DNA of 64,000 bases from Niastella sp966212235 (lineage in GTDB: Bacteria > Bacteroidota > Bacteroidia > Chitinophagales > Chitinophagaceae). The DNA lies in assembly GCA_966212235.1 (NCBI GenBank), contig CBIHPP010000001.1:558001-622000 (forward strand), read 5' to 3'. The notes beneath the pieces were generated by a model. It saw nothing but the letters and a program-made list of their open reading frames with translations. It had not been told where the DNA came from and made no database searches. A program made the translations under genes and the position numbers. Below, piece by piece: positions 20,300-29,934 of this stretch (positions within the stretch are counted from its first letter, which is position 1; every line of letters starts with the position of its first letter).

Positions 20300-20716
20300 G
20301 TTTAATATTTTAAAGTTTTATTAATTAGTAAGGATCAAATTGATTTGAGAAAATAAAAAGACATCAATGCACTGTTGCCCAAAGCAATAGGAAAACAAAT
20401 TGTTAAGTATTTATAACGGAGAGTCCTGGGCAAGCGAACTGAATAAAAAACCGTTCTGGTTAACCGAAAATTTATTCTAAAGTATAACTTAAATGAAGTG
20501 TGACCAATACCACGAACTGGCTATTTTGAAAAAAGGATCTCCGTAAAAAAAATGGAGCTTCAACTGCTTACTTGGCTTCAGCCCAAAACCTGTCGTCCCG
20601 CTTTTCTAATTTCATCAACAGCGTCTCCTTAACACAAATCAACTTGCTGTCGGATTTCCCCCATACCCAACTCATTATTTTGAATTTCCGTAATTTCAGA
20701 AACTAAAACCTGCTAT
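20300..20716. other. Intergenic region between the divergent TcA and DoxX-like genes
   Basis: About 417 bp must hold the promoters of the toxin operon (minus) and the DoxX-like gene (plus). I looked for the Bacteroidota promoter pattern (TTTG, about 19 bp, TAnnTTTG) and found no good match on either strand; the nearest are TATTTTG at 20522-20528 and 20677-20683, one base short of the -7 pattern. No convincing hairpin, RNA gene or ORF is seen. Confidence 0.5.
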
Positions 20717-21103
20717 ATGAAACCAAAAACGATCAACACCCTGTACTGGATCTTCACTATTTTATTTGCAGCAGCTATGATATTCTCTGCTTATGGCAGC
20801 ATACTGGTAAATGAAGATTCGAAAAAATTGATCCATGATTACCTTGGATTCCCTGTCTATTTTATCCCATTCACTGGTGTTGCCAAACTGTTAGGTTCAA
20901 TTGTTATTTTAATACCCGGACTGAAAACAATTAAAGAATGGGCCTATGCCGGTTTATTTTTCGATCTGGGTGGCGCCATTTACTCCAGCATAGCCGTCGC
21001 AAAAGGTGTTGATCCCAAGATGGTGTTCATGCTTGTCTGGATACTGCCGGGCATACTATCTTATGTTTACTGGAAGAAAAAAATGCAGCTTGAAACTAAG
21101 TAG
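20717..21103 (+). CDS. DoxX-like small membrane protein
   Basis: The 128-residue protein has four hydrophobic helices (about 8-26, 45-67, 76-92 and 100-118) and the DoxX-like signature around GFPVYFIPFTGVAKLLGSI and GAIYSSIAVAKG. DoxX-like proteins are inner-membrane proteins with a loosely defined redox or stress role; the substrate is unknown. It is followed 53 bp later by a DinB-like gene in the same direction, so the two may share a transcript. Confidence 0.85.
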   Translation: MKPKTINTLYWIFTILFAAAMIFSAYGSILVNEDSKKLIHDYLGFPVYFIPFTGVAKLLGSIVILIPGLKTIKEWAYAGLFFDLGGAIYSSIAVAKGVDPKMVFMLVWILPGILSYVYWKKKMQLETK

Positions 21104-21156
21104 ATTTTATCAAAGGCCATCCGTCATCCTGATCTGCAAATCAAAAAAAATTAATC

Positions 21157-21768
21157 ATGTACAGACACATTTTAGTTGCTGCTTTCTTTACTCTGTATGG
21201 GATAACCGGTTTGGCTCAGATAAATCCGGCTATTTGGACTGAAAAAGATAGAATGTTTTTGCTCCAAAATTTAGAGCGTACCCGGGATGAAATCATAAAA
21301 GAAACAGACCATCTTACTCCAGCGCAATGGCACTTTAAAGAAAATGATACCAGTTGGTCTATTGCACAGGTAGTGGAGCATTTGGGGCTTTATGAGCGAA
21401 CGTTTCTTCATGAGAGTTCCGTTATATTGCAAGGTAAGCCGGAGCCGGAACTTGCGACGAATGCCAGAACTGATAGTTCATATATAACCTGGATGAATGA
21501 ACCACAGGCCCATAAAGCAAACAAAATTCACATACCTCTTGAATTAATGAAAGATAAAGACAATTTAACCTTTTTCCTTTATGGCAGAAATCTGGCTATT
21601 GACTTTATACGTACGACAACAGCAGATCTGAAAGCTTATTATACATTCAGAGGTGGAGACGAAAAAAGAAGAAGTTTGCATGGGCTGTTTGTTGTACATT
21701 TTGGACATACCGATAGACACTTAAAGCAAATTCGAAGAATCAAACAACATAAAAGCTTTCCGGGTTAG
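21157..21768 (+). CDS. DinB-family protein with signal peptide
   Basis: The 203-residue protein starts with a signal peptide (about residues 1-21, ending GLAQ), then a four-helix DinB-type domain. NLERTRDEIIKETDHLTPAQW marks the first helix, SWSIAQVVEHLGLYE the metal-site His region, and HFGHTDRHLKQIRRIK the C-terminal His pair. DinB-like proteins often bind a divalent metal by three His residues and many act as thiol-dependent transferases. An exported version is less usual. It ends 10 bp from the convergent YcaQ-like gene. Confidence 0.82.
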   Translation: MYRHILVAAFFTLYGITGLAQINPAIWTEKDRMFLLQNLERTRDEIIKETDHLTPAQWHFKENDTSWSIAQVVEHLGLYERTFLHESSVILQGKPEPELATNARTDSSYITWMNEPQAHKANKIHIPLELMKDKDNLTFFLYGRNLAIDFIRTTTADLKAYYTFRGGDEKRRSLHGLFVVHFGHTDRHLKQIRRIKQHKSFPG

Positions 21769-21778
21769 TAGTTAGTTT

Positions 21779-22972
21779 TTATCCCAGCCCATCCTTTATA
21801 GCTTTCAAGTACTCCTTACTATTCGATTTTTTGATGGTAATAGCTGTGCACTGATTGAATTTGGCAAATGTTTTAATGGCCTCGGTGATCTTGACGATCA
21901 TTGGTTTGCTTAGTTTCAGCGGTTCGAAGTGAAGGTTGTGAACGGTTAATATCTTTTGTTTTCGATCGGTCTTTGAATCCATCCTGGCTACAAATGTATC
22001 ACCAACCAATATGGGTAATGAAAAATAGCCATATTTCCGCTTTGCCTGGGGAACAAAACATTCAATCTGGTAGTCGAAATTAAAAAAATCCTTTAAACGA
22101 TGCCTGAACACATTCAATACATCGAATGGTGAAAGAACAAATGCATCGCCAGACAGTTCGATCTTTTTGTTTTTATAAGATGGTAACATGTAGAGTGGGG
22201 CAGTGGTAAGTCCTTTGATGGCTACCTGGCACACTTCGCCTTCCTCAACAAGCTTTTCCAATTCCTTTTTTACTAAATTATTCTTTACCCAACGGGCACG
22301 CCAGGCCAACTCTTTTGCATAGGCGATACCCAGGGATCTCAGGCAGCGCCGGATAACATACCGTGCATATTCTTGCGGGGATGGCATGGTGGTGTCAATA
22401 TCATCAGGAATTAAATTCCTTGGCAGATCATATACCTTATGGAAATCTTTTCGTGTAACCATCAATCTCCCGTCCAGGTACAATCGCTCAAGGGCTATTT
22501 TAGACGGTCGCCAATCCCACCAACCTGAACTGGCCACCTCGCGATCATTGTCAAAATCCTTCACCATCAGCGGCCCTTCGCGCGCAACCCTGTCCAGCAC
22601 ATTTTCCATGAGATTGATCTCGGCTTGTGTTAGTGGCTGTCTTCTGGCTAAAAAACCTTCCTTCACGGACAGGGAGAAGCGGAAGTCGTGCATGGGCATA
22701 TATCCCGCATCGGAGGTATAAAATTCAAAGATCCTTCCATCCGCCTGCAGTTCGTCGAGCCATTCCTTTTTATAATCAGGAACCCGCGTTGCAATGGAAT
22801 GGTGATGGGCGCGCTCAACCACAAAATTGGCGTCGATTTGAACATAGCCAAGATGATCGATGAGTTTATAGACTGCCTCGCGGCCCTTTCCAAAAGGCGC
22901 TCGTTTAGATAGTCCTGCGGCATGCAGGATGATCTTTCTGGCTTGTGATGGTGTGAGGATAAGTTGGCTCAT
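21779..22972 (-). CDS. YcaQ/AlkX-type DNA glycosylase (HTH_42 winged-helix protein)
   Basis: The 397-residue protein belongs to the winged-helix family that contains AlkZ and YcaQ, glycosylases that open alkylated bases and interstrand crosslinks in DNA. The motif YVQIDANFVVERAHHH places Q45-I-D47 at the catalytic spot; the Gln-x-Asp form is the YcaQ/AlkX type, while AlkZ proteins have Gln-x-Gln. SGWWDWRPSKIALERLYLDGRL in the middle and LSPFDVLNVFRHRLKDFFNFDY near 280 are typical of the family. It is cytoplasmic. Its start is 31 bp from the divergent GNAT gene, and a promoter element lies just upstream. Confidence 0.87.
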   Translation of the reverse strand: MSQLILTPSQARKIILHAAGLSKRAPFGKGREAVYKLIDHLGYVQIDANFVVERAHHHSIATRVPDYKKEWLDELQADGRIFEFYTSDAGYMPMHDFRFSLSVKEGFLARRQPLTQAEINLMENVLDRVAREGPLMVKDFDNDREVASSGWWDWRPSKIALERLYLDGRLMVTRKDFHKVYDLPRNLIPDDIDTTMPSPQEYARYVIRRCLRSLGIAYAKELAWRARWVKNNLVKKELEKLVEEGEVCQVAIKGLTTAPLYMLPSYKNKKIELSGDAFVLSPFDVLNVFRHRLKDFFNFDYQIECFVPQAKRKYGYFSLPILVGDTFVARMDSKTDRKQKILTVHNLHFEPLKLSKPMIVKITEAIKTFAKFNQCTAITIKKSNSKEYLKAIKDGLG

Positions 22973-22981
22973 ATGTGTGGC

Positions 22982-22990
22982 GCAAAATTA
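22982..22990 (-). promoter_or_regulatory. Bacteroidota -7 promoter element of the YcaQ-like gene
   Basis: On the minus strand the sequence reads TAATTTTGC, an exact match to the Bacteroidota -7 consensus TAnnTTTG followed by C. It ends 9 bp before the ATG, so transcription would start almost at the start codon, giving a very short leader or none. No good -33 TTTG was found at the expected spacing. Confidence 0.5.
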
Positions 22991-23003
22991 CATAATTTAG
23001 CTT

Positions 23004-23510
23004 ATGACACTAAATTACCGGGCGGGAAATGATAACGACCTCAAAGACTTAAAACAACTAGCACTTATATCCTGGGCACAATTTCAACCAGCATTGACAG
23101 CCGAAAATTGGGAGAAACTAAGTGCTACCCTTAGTAATGATAACACATACATTGAACTGCTTAATAATTCGCAATCTATTATTTGTACTACTGACAATGA
23201 TCAAATAATCGGCATGGCTTTTTTGGTATCAAGCGGCCATCCCACTGATATTTACGAAAGTGACTGGAGTTATATTCGCTTTCTTACGGTTGATCCGGCC
23301 TTTGGCGGACAGGGAATTGGCAGACAGTTGACGCTACAATGTATTGACCTGGCAAAAAGCAATGGCGAAACTACCATTGCGTTGCACACTTCTGAAATGA
23401 TGGGCAAAGCGCGTTTTATTTATGAAGACCTTGGCTTCACGATATTAAAAGAAATTGGCCAGCGATTCGGCAAACAGTATTGGTTGTATACGCTTGACAT
23501 TGGTAAATAG
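23004..23510 (+). CDS. GNAT-family N-acetyltransferase
   Basis: The 168-residue cytoplasmic protein has the GNAT fold. The acetyl-CoA loop is VDPAFGGQGIGRQL (about residues 95-108, a Q-x-x-G-x-G type), preceded by the beta strand YIRFLTV and followed by ALHTSEMMGKARFIYEDLGF, the usual motif B. The substrate cannot be told from sequence. It is divergent from the YcaQ-like gene and is followed by a hairpin shared with the convergent SusD gene. Confidence 0.88.
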   Translation: MTLNYRAGNDNDLKDLKQLALISWAQFQPALTAENWEKLSATLSNDNTYIELLNNSQSIICTTDNDQIIGMAFLVSSGHPTDIYESDWSYIRFLTVDPAFGGQGIGRQLTLQCIDLAKSNGETTIALHTSEMMGKARFIYEDLGFTILKEIGQRFGKQYWLYTLDIGK

Positions 23511-23512
23511 AA

Positions 23513-23537
23513 AGAGCCCCGCTTGTGGCAGGGCTCT
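23513..23537. terminator. Bidirectional terminator between GNAT and SusD genes
   Basis: A 7-bp stem AGAGCCC (23513-23519) with GGGCTCT (23531-23537) encloses 11 nt and is followed by CGCTATTTT on the plus strand. It lies between two converging stop codons, the usual place for a shared terminator. Confidence 0.75.
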
Positions 23538-23562
23538 CGCTATTTTGGTTGAGTGCACTGGT

Positions 23563-25284
23563 CTATTGGTACTGCGGATTTTGTTTCAGTTCCGCACCTG
23601 TATTCTGTGTTATTTCGGTGATAGGTATGGGCCACAAATTATGATATGACTCAATGGACAGTCCTGACTTGGGATTGTATCTTTTGTCGCGATCGTATAA
23701 TAATCCCAAACGGGTTAGCGTAACAGCCCTGAATTCTTCTAAATACAGCTCTCGCAGGCGCTCATCCAGAATATAATCCATATTCATTTCCCCAGCCGTA
23801 GCAGGTGTAGCGTTCGCCCTGTTTCTAAGCACGTTTATATCATCCGACGCTTTTTGTGTTTGTGATTTTCCAAGATAAGCCTCCGCCCTGAGTAAGTACG
23901 TTTCTGCCAGGCGGGCCATATATTTTTGCATAAACAACTTTGTAGCGCCATTGAGCAGAATTCCTCCAAACGGATTATTCGTGTTAGTTAATACGGCCGG
24001 ACCGGCTACCGCAACAAAGTCTCCTGCCGAGGGTGATGTCTTTCTGATCACCGGGTAAAAATTGCGGATGGTGTCTCTGAAATCCGCAGCTAATGTTCTG
24101 GCCTTATAGCCATCTTTTACATACCATTTGCCATAATCGGGTGAGGTTGAACCAACACCTGAAATACGTAAATCTCTTACAATATTGTATGATGAATTAC
24201 GAATATCGCCTGGCGTCCAGATCTCATACAGGAAATGGGATGTTGGCCGTATCCAGCCGATACCATTGGATGAAATACTATCTATAAAACTTCCGTTGAA
24301 TAATACATTTTTCTTGGTACCGGTTCCTGTTTCTGCAATTCTTAACCCACCCAAACTTGGCACTACTGCCCATGCTGTTTGATCGCCCACAGCAGCCGGG
24401 TTATTCAACGCAGTCTGGATTACCAGCAGCCCTTCCCGGTTGCCCGTCGTGTAATTTTGATTGTTGTACTCAAATAAGTCACGGTATACATCTCCCGGCG
24501 TAGTGGCCCTTCTTCCAAAACGGCTGGTCATCAAAGACACACCGGAATAATTGATCACACTGGAGGCACTGGCAATAGCGCCATCATAATCTTTCAGGGA
24601 AATCAATACTTCGGTCAGAACGTGGTTCGCGATCTGTTTGTTTACAACGCCGTCGCTTACTTCATTAATGTTTTTTAACAAACTTATTGCCTGCGTCAGA
24701 TCTTTCTTACATTGTTGATATACCTCATCTCTCGATGCCCGTACATAATCATACCTGGGCTCTGTGAGCTCATTCAGCTCAAGCGGAACCCCGCCATACA
24801 AATTAGCCAGTACATTGTATGAATAAGCCCTGAAAAATAATGCCTGCCCAAGGAAGTTATTCTTGTCGGCATCTGAAAGCTGTGTAGCGTTGGGCACTCT
24901 GGCAATAACCAGGTTGGTGTTGGTAATGATCTTGTAATACACGGTCCAGATATTTTGCGGAATAAAATAGCTGGGTATCATGGTTGCTTTATAGGCATTC
25001 AATTTTGCTGCAGGATCGTAGTCCGTACCATTAAAGGCAAAATCAGTGGCATAGTACAATCCAAAATAGCAATCGAGGGCGTTGGTAACGTTCATGTTTC
25101 CCATGTAAATATTCCTGACGCCATTGTACACGTTATTGATAGCCTGCTGAAATTGTGCTGAGGTTTGCAGCGAGTTATCCGGCGTGTATATTGACAATGG
25201 ATCTTCGTCTAAAAAGCTTTTCTTACAGGAGAACAAAACTGAGCCTATTGTAAGAATATATATACTGATTAATAACTTTTTCAT
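23563..25284 (-). CDS. SusD/RagB-family outer-membrane nutrient-binding lipoprotein
   Basis: The 573-residue protein begins with a lipoprotein signal peptide ending LFSC (lipid-bearing C20). The early CKKSFLDEDPLSIYTPDN, FRAYSYNVLANLYGGVPL (the TPR-like helical part), YLLRAEAYLG and INVLRNRANAT near the C-terminus are typical of SusD proteins. These sit on the cell surface as a lid on the SusC channel and bind the incoming glycan or peptide. The gene lies 25 bp after SusC in the same direction. No glycoside hydrolase lies directly beside it, so the substrate cannot be predicted. Confidence 0.94.
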   Translation of the reverse strand: MKKLLISIYILTIGSVLFSCKKSFLDEDPLSIYTPDNSLQTSAQFQQAINNVYNGVRNIYMGNMNVTNALDCYFGLYYATDFAFNGTDYDPAAKLNAYKATMIPSYFIPQNIWTVYYKIITNTNLVIARVPNATQLSDADKNNFLGQALFFRAYSYNVLANLYGGVPLELNELTEPRYDYVRASRDEVYQQCKKDLTQAISLLKNINEVSDGVVNKQIANHVLTEVLISLKDYDGAIASASSVINYSGVSLMTSRFGRRATTPGDVYRDLFEYNNQNYTTGNREGLLVIQTALNNPAAVGDQTAWAVVPSLGGLRIAETGTGTKKNVLFNGSFIDSISSNGIGWIRPTSHFLYEIWTPGDIRNSSYNIVRDLRISGVGSTSPDYGKWYVKDGYKARTLAADFRDTIRNFYPVIRKTSPSAGDFVAVAGPAVLTNTNNPFGGILLNGATKLFMQKYMARLAETYLLRAEAYLGKSQTQKASDDINVLRNRANATPATAGEMNMDYILDERLRELYLEEFRAVTLTRLGLLYDRDKRYNPKSGLSIESYHNLWPIPITEITQNTGAELKQNPQYQ

Positions 25285-25309
25285 GTCTTGCTGTTTAATT
25301 GTATAACCC

Positions 25310-28300
25310 TTAAAATGATAAGTTTACTCCCAAAGAATAGTTCTTCATAACCGGGTATCCATTTTGGTCTAATCCCAACCCGCCCGGAATTCTTTGTCCG
25401 GTCGATGTCCTCTGATTGGCACCCGGATTGGCTTCAGGGTCCCAACCATCCCATTTGGTAATGGTCAGCAGGTTTTGCGCATTCACATACACGCTGAATG
25501 CTTTTATGCCTTTTATCCTCCGAAGGAAACCATCTGGTACACTATAAGTAAGCGTTACATCCTGCAGGCGAACAAAACTTCTTGACATATAAGGCCAGAA
25601 ATTTTCGCCCATGGTGGCTACATAGGCAGCTATGCTTCTGTACTCAGCACCCGGGTTATTGGGTGTCCAGTAGTCGAATACAAATCCATTGTTATTTCTG
25701 ATCTGATCAGGATTTTGCAACATGGCGCCCGGCTTACCCAGGTAGCCGTTCTTGCCACCCTGAACAGAATTGATAAAGAATTTAAAATTAAAATTCCTGT
25801 AGGTAACACTGTTTGAAATACCAAAACTGTATGATGGGTCCAGTTTCCCTATTATTTGTTTGTCGTCAGTGGTAATTACGCCGTCCTTTGCTCCAATATC
25901 TTCAATTTTGTATTGTCCCGCCTTAAAGCCCTGTGCTGCTAAAGCTGTAGGAACAGTTTCTCCCAGCTGATACATACCGGTGATCTTATAATCATAGACC
26001 ACACCATAAGGCTGGCCGACAAAGAAACTCAGGATAGGATCCTGTCCATTGATCAGGTTTTTGCCTGTGCCGTCAATATCCAGTACCTTATTCCTGTTCC
26101 TGAAGAAATTAACCGTTACATCCCATTTAAAATCTTTCGTAGTAACCGGAACGGCTGTGATATTCAGCTCCTGGCCCCTGTTCTGGATTTTACCGATGTT
26201 GATCAGGTAAGAAGAAAATCCGGTTATGGTTGGGGTGGCCCTGGCGTTCAGCAGGCTCTTCGATTGGGAGAAATAGACATCCAACGATCCGGAAAGCCGG
26301 TTATTGAAGAAGGAAAAGTCAATACCGGTATTGGTAGAGTTGGTTGTTTCCCATTGTAAATTCGTATTGGGCTGCTGCGACAGGAATGATCCAAGCTGCG
26401 CATTTCCCGAGGAACCATATAAATATCCATTACCCAATCCAACGCTCATTTGAGACAGGGTTTGATACCTGCCTACCGTTCTGTTACCTGTAGACCCATA
26501 GGACACCCGCAGTTTAAGATCATTTATCCATGACCAGGATTGTATAAAATCTTCCTTGCTCACACGCCATGCCAAAGCAATAGAAGGGAAGGTGGCGGTT
26601 TTGTTTTTGCTCGAAAAACCGGAGAAACCATCCCTTCTTATGGTACCGGTGAGAATGTATTTTCCATCATATGAGTAGGAAGCCCGTGCCATTTGATAAA
26701 GTGCCTGTTCCTTCCAGGGCAGTATGGAAGGATCGTTAGATACGGTAAGCCGCGAGGCATCGCCCACATCGAGCCTGTTGTAAGATAACGCACCGTTGAA
26801 TATGCCTGCCGCTGAATCTTTTGACCCTTCATGTTTATTTACTTCGGCGCCATATAACAGGGTAACATCCACGCCATGTACGCCAAACTCCCTTTTATAG
26901 GTCAGGATATTATCTATAGTGAGGAAATAATCGCTCATGTTTGTTCTATAGGCCGTGGCTTCAACTGTAGGTTGATTGTAATTAAACCTATTATAGAATA
27001 TATAATTATTCCCGAAATTCACCCGGTAGTTTAATCCTTTCACGTGAGGAATGTCTACACTGGCGTACACATTACCTATGAAGTTGAGGTTCCTGTCCTT
27101 GTCTCTCGATCTTTTTAGTACCTCCAGCGCAGTAGGCGTGGTGGTGTTAGCATAAAATGTCAGCATTTCACCGGTTGTGGGATCAAAGGGCAGGGTGTAA
27201 GGCTTTAAGTACATGATATCGGAAAATGTAGGTGATACGCCACTGTAATCATTGATCGATAATCCCGTTTGCGCACCGATCGTTAACCAATCCAGCACTT
27301 TTGTATCAAGGTTCAGTCGTATGCTGTGTCTTCTGTAATTATCATTCAATATCAGGTTCTTTTGATCAAAATAACCGTAGCCAAAATAAAACCTGGTCTT
27401 CTTTGATCTGCCACTGACACCAATGGAATGATTCTGGATGCGGGGGCTTGAGTTGGTAAGCAAATTCCACCAGTCTGCCGTATAGCCGTTTTTATAATTG
27501 CTGGCCTCCACTGCGGCCAGCTTAGTGCTGGGGTCCCAATTCGGGTTCATTTTGGTGGGGTCATTCGGGTCCCTGCTTTCAGCCAGATACCAATCGCCAA
27601 CTTTTTGTATATACTGAGAGCCCGTCATGGGCTTCATTTCCTTTTTTGTCATTTCCTGAATGGAATAGGAGCCGGTATAATCAACCGTTGTCTTGTCTAT
27701 ACCACTTGCACCGCTTTTTGTAGTAATGAGTACAACACCGTTGGATGCCTGGGAACCATATACGGCAGCGGCGCTTGCATCTTTCAGCAGGTCGATACTT
27801 AAAATGTCTGCCGGGTTAATGGAAGTGAGTGTTCCTCTGTATATAAGACCATCCAGTACGATCAGTGGGGCTGTAGTACCGGAAATGGAGTTCCTGCCGC
27901 GGACCATCAGCGTAGGGTCGCTGCCCGCCGTTGTTGTTTGTCCCACCGTAAGTCCGGGAACAGTTCCTCTTAAGGCCGACATCACATTCGAGTTGGGCGA
28001 CTGCTTCTGAACCTGCAGGTTGGCCTTAACGACCGCGCCTGTAACATCCTGGCGTTTTCTGGTGCCGTATCCTACCACTACCACATCACTTAAAACAGCG
28101 TCACTAAGCTTTAAGGTTACAGAAAGCTGGGTTTGATTACCAATCGTAATTTCCACCGGTTCAAAGTTTACTGCGGAAATTTCGAGCGTTTCGCCTTCCG
28201 CCACCTCAATGGTAAAGTTGCCTTCGTTGTCGGAACTGGTACCCCTGGTTGTATTTTTTACTTTTATGGAAGCCCCGGGAACAGCAGTTCCACTCTCGGC

Positions 28301-28714
28301 ACGCACCACGCCTGTAATTCTTTTATACTTTGCGCTGGCAATAAATGTTTGATCGGTCAGCGTGACTACAACCTTATAATTAGGTATCAATTTCCATTTG
28401 AGATTGGTTCCATTAAACAACGTAGAAAGTGTTTGGAAGATCCCTGCATTTTCAAGGTCAATGGAGAATCGTTGATTGGCTGGCAGGTCATCGCTGCTAT
28501 AAAAGAACCTGTATTTGGTTTGACCTTCTATTTTCTTAAAGATCTCCTGAATACTTCCATGGGCAACTTTGAGGTTAATAACCTCTTGCGCATGGTTTTT
28601 AGCCGATACCTGTAAGCCGATAAGAAGAAATACCGTGGATAATCTCATAAGCAGTTTAATTTTCCGTAAGCATAAAAAGGCCCTTACAGAAAAAAAGCAA
28701 TCGCTAATTTTCAT
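25310..28714 (-). CDS. SusC/RagA-family TonB-dependent outer-membrane transporter with STN domain
   Basis: About 1134 residues from the preferred ATG at 28714 (MKISDCFFSV); the frame stays open to an ATG at 28777, but the later start gives the usual long signal region. The order is signal peptide ending VSAKNHA, an STN domain (IQEIFKKIEGQTKYRFFYSSDDL), a carboxypeptidase-like regulatory domain (RITGVVRAESGTAVPGASI), the SusC box VVVGYGTRKRQDVTGAV, plug and a 22-strand-type barrel ending in LGVNLSF. It takes in large nutrients with energy from TonB. The STN domain is the part that signals to FecR, whose gene lies immediately upstream together with an ECF sigma gene. Confidence 0.95.
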   Translation of the reverse strand: MKISDCFFSVRAFLCLRKIKLLMRLSTVFLLIGLQVSAKNHAQEVINLKVAHGSIQEIFKKIEGQTKYRFFYSSDDLPANQRFSIDLENAGIFQTLSTLFNGTNLKWKLIPNYKVVVTLTDQTFIASAKYKRITGVVRAESGTAVPGASIKVKNTTRGTSSDNEGNFTIEVAEGETLEISAVNFEPVEITIGNQTQLSVTLKLSDAVLSDVVVVGYGTRKRQDVTGAVVKANLQVQKQSPNSNVMSALRGTVPGLTVGQTTTAGSDPTLMVRGRNSISGTTAPLIVLDGLIYRGTLTSINPADILSIDLLKDASAAAVYGSQASNGVVLITTKSGASGIDKTTVDYTGSYSIQEMTKKEMKPMTGSQYIQKVGDWYLAESRDPNDPTKMNPNWDPSTKLAAVEASNYKNGYTADWWNLLTNSSPRIQNHSIGVSGRSKKTRFYFGYGYFDQKNLILNDNYRRHSIRLNLDTKVLDWLTIGAQTGLSINDYSGVSPTFSDIMYLKPYTLPFDPTTGEMLTFYANTTTPTALEVLKRSRDKDRNLNFIGNVYASVDIPHVKGLNYRVNFGNNYIFYNRFNYNQPTVEATAYRTNMSDYFLTIDNILTYKREFGVHGVDVTLLYGAEVNKHEGSKDSAAGIFNGALSYNRLDVGDASRLTVSNDPSILPWKEQALYQMARASYSYDGKYILTGTIRRDGFSGFSSKNKTATFPSIALAWRVSKEDFIQSWSWINDLKLRVSYGSTGNRTVGRYQTLSQMSVGLGNGYLYGSSGNAQLGSFLSQQPNTNLQWETTNSTNTGIDFSFFNNRLSGSLDVYFSQSKSLLNARATPTITGFSSYLINIGKIQNRGQELNITAVPVTTKDFKWDVTVNFFRNRNKVLDIDGTGKNLINGQDPILSFFVGQPYGVVYDYKITGMYQLGETVPTALAAQGFKAGQYKIEDIGAKDGVITTDDKQIIGKLDPSYSFGISNSVTYRNFNFKFFINSVQGGKNGYLGKPGAMLQNPDQIRNNNGFVFDYWTPNNPGAEYRSIAAYVATMGENFWPYMSRSFVRLQDVTLTYSVPDGFLRRIKGIKAFSVYVNAQNLLTITKWDGWDPEANPGANQRTSTGQRIPGGLGLDQNGYPVMKNYSLGVNLSF

Positions 28715-28831
28715 AAATTTGTTTGGTTTTAAAAGACTAAGATTTCGTTTGAAACTGAAGTGGGGGATGTGGCGCATTCCTCACTTTCTTTTAGGTAAAG
28801 CTCGTTAGATCATAAACGCATAGGTTTATTA

Positions 28832-29878
28832 TTAATAAATGGTAATTTGTTTGTTATTAAGGGTATATTGAAATGGCTTGATCATTTGTAATATTTTCAA
28901 AATATCCACTGCGTTATCTTCATCATAAACACCCGTGTACTTATAACTGCTTACTACCTTGTTTTTAAACTCAATATGTACATCAAACTGTCGCTCCAGG
29001 TCCAGTGCTATTTCTGAAAACGGTTTATCAAAAAAAGCCATTTTGTCATTCAACCACGAAGTTTCAACGATCACACTATCCTGGACCTTTATACTTGTAA
29101 GTTCAACTTTTTTCTCTACGGTGGCAGGCATTGGAGCTGTATCGCCATCCGCATTTTTTTGTACAATGATTTTATCAGATGGTTTCAAAAGAATTTTATG
29201 CTGCGCATCGGCACGCAAGGTCAATTCAATACTGCCTGTCAGTAACGCGGCTTCCATCCTGTGTTCATTTGAATAGTTACGCACATTGAACTTAGTGCCC
29301 AACACTTTAATATCCGCTTCACCAGTATGAACAATAAAAGGAATGGCGGCATTATGTGTTACCTCAAAGTAAGCCTCTCCGGTGAGGTATACTTCCCTTG
29401 TTTTAGCAAAGTCTTGCGCATAACTAACCTTACTCTGCGCGTTCAACCGCACAATAGAACCATCGGGTAAGGTCATGGTAGACCTTGATTCTTTCTCTGT
29501 GCCTGTTGCAACAATCGTCTGCTTATTACCTGGTAGCTGCTTATTCTTATTTAATAATAGCCACGTTAACCCCACGATTAAAATAGCAGATGCGGCAACC
29601 AGCGCCCTGACCAGGGTCCGTCGTTTAAAAGAAAACGTTTTATCTCCGAGCACGCGCGGCGCCGGGTACATCATCTTCGCCCGATGCGTACCATACGCGG
29701 TTTCAATATCTACGTCTGATACTTCAGACGAATGCGTTAATATTTGATTATAAAAGAATTGCAGCTCCGGATGACTTTGAAGTATAGATTCCAGCTCTGC
29801 CAGCTCCGATGCCTGGCATTCCCCGGCCATTTTACGGCCGAGTAAATCATAAAACCTGTTTTCTACTGTTGGTTGCAT
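28832..29878 (-). CDS. FecR-type anti-sigma factor
   Basis: The 348-residue protein has a cytoplasmic N-terminal part, one membrane helix (about residues 88-108, VRALVAASAILIVGLTWLLL), a periplasmic FecR domain (LPDGSIVRLNAQSKVSYAQDF, VYLTGEAYFEVTHNAAIPF) and a C-terminal DUF4974-like STN fold (DKPFSEIALDLERQFDVHI). Such proteins hold the ECF sigma factor at the membrane until the SusC STN domain signals that substrate has bound. The gene lies between its sigma gene and SusC, all on the minus strand, which makes the partnership clear. Confidence 0.94.
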   Translation of the reverse strand: MQPTVENRFYDLLGRKMAGECQASELAELESILQSHPELQFFYNQILTHSSEVSDVDIETAYGTHRAKMMYPAPRVLGDKTFSFKRRTLVRALVAASAILIVGLTWLLLNKNKQLPGNKQTIVATGTEKESRSTMTLPDGSIVRLNAQSKVSYAQDFAKTREVYLTGEAYFEVTHNAAIPFIVHTGEADIKVLGTKFNVRNYSNEHRMEAALLTGSIELTLRADAQHKILLKPSDKIIVQKNADGDTAPMPATVEKKVELTSIKVQDSVIVETSWLNDKMAFFDKPFSEIALDLERQFDVHIEFKNKVVSSYKYTGVYDEDNAVDILKILQMIKPFQYTLNNKQITIY

Positions 29879-29934
29879 ACATGGTTATATTTGAATAGAC
29901 GTATAAAAAGAAGCTTACCGTGAAGGGGCGAAAA

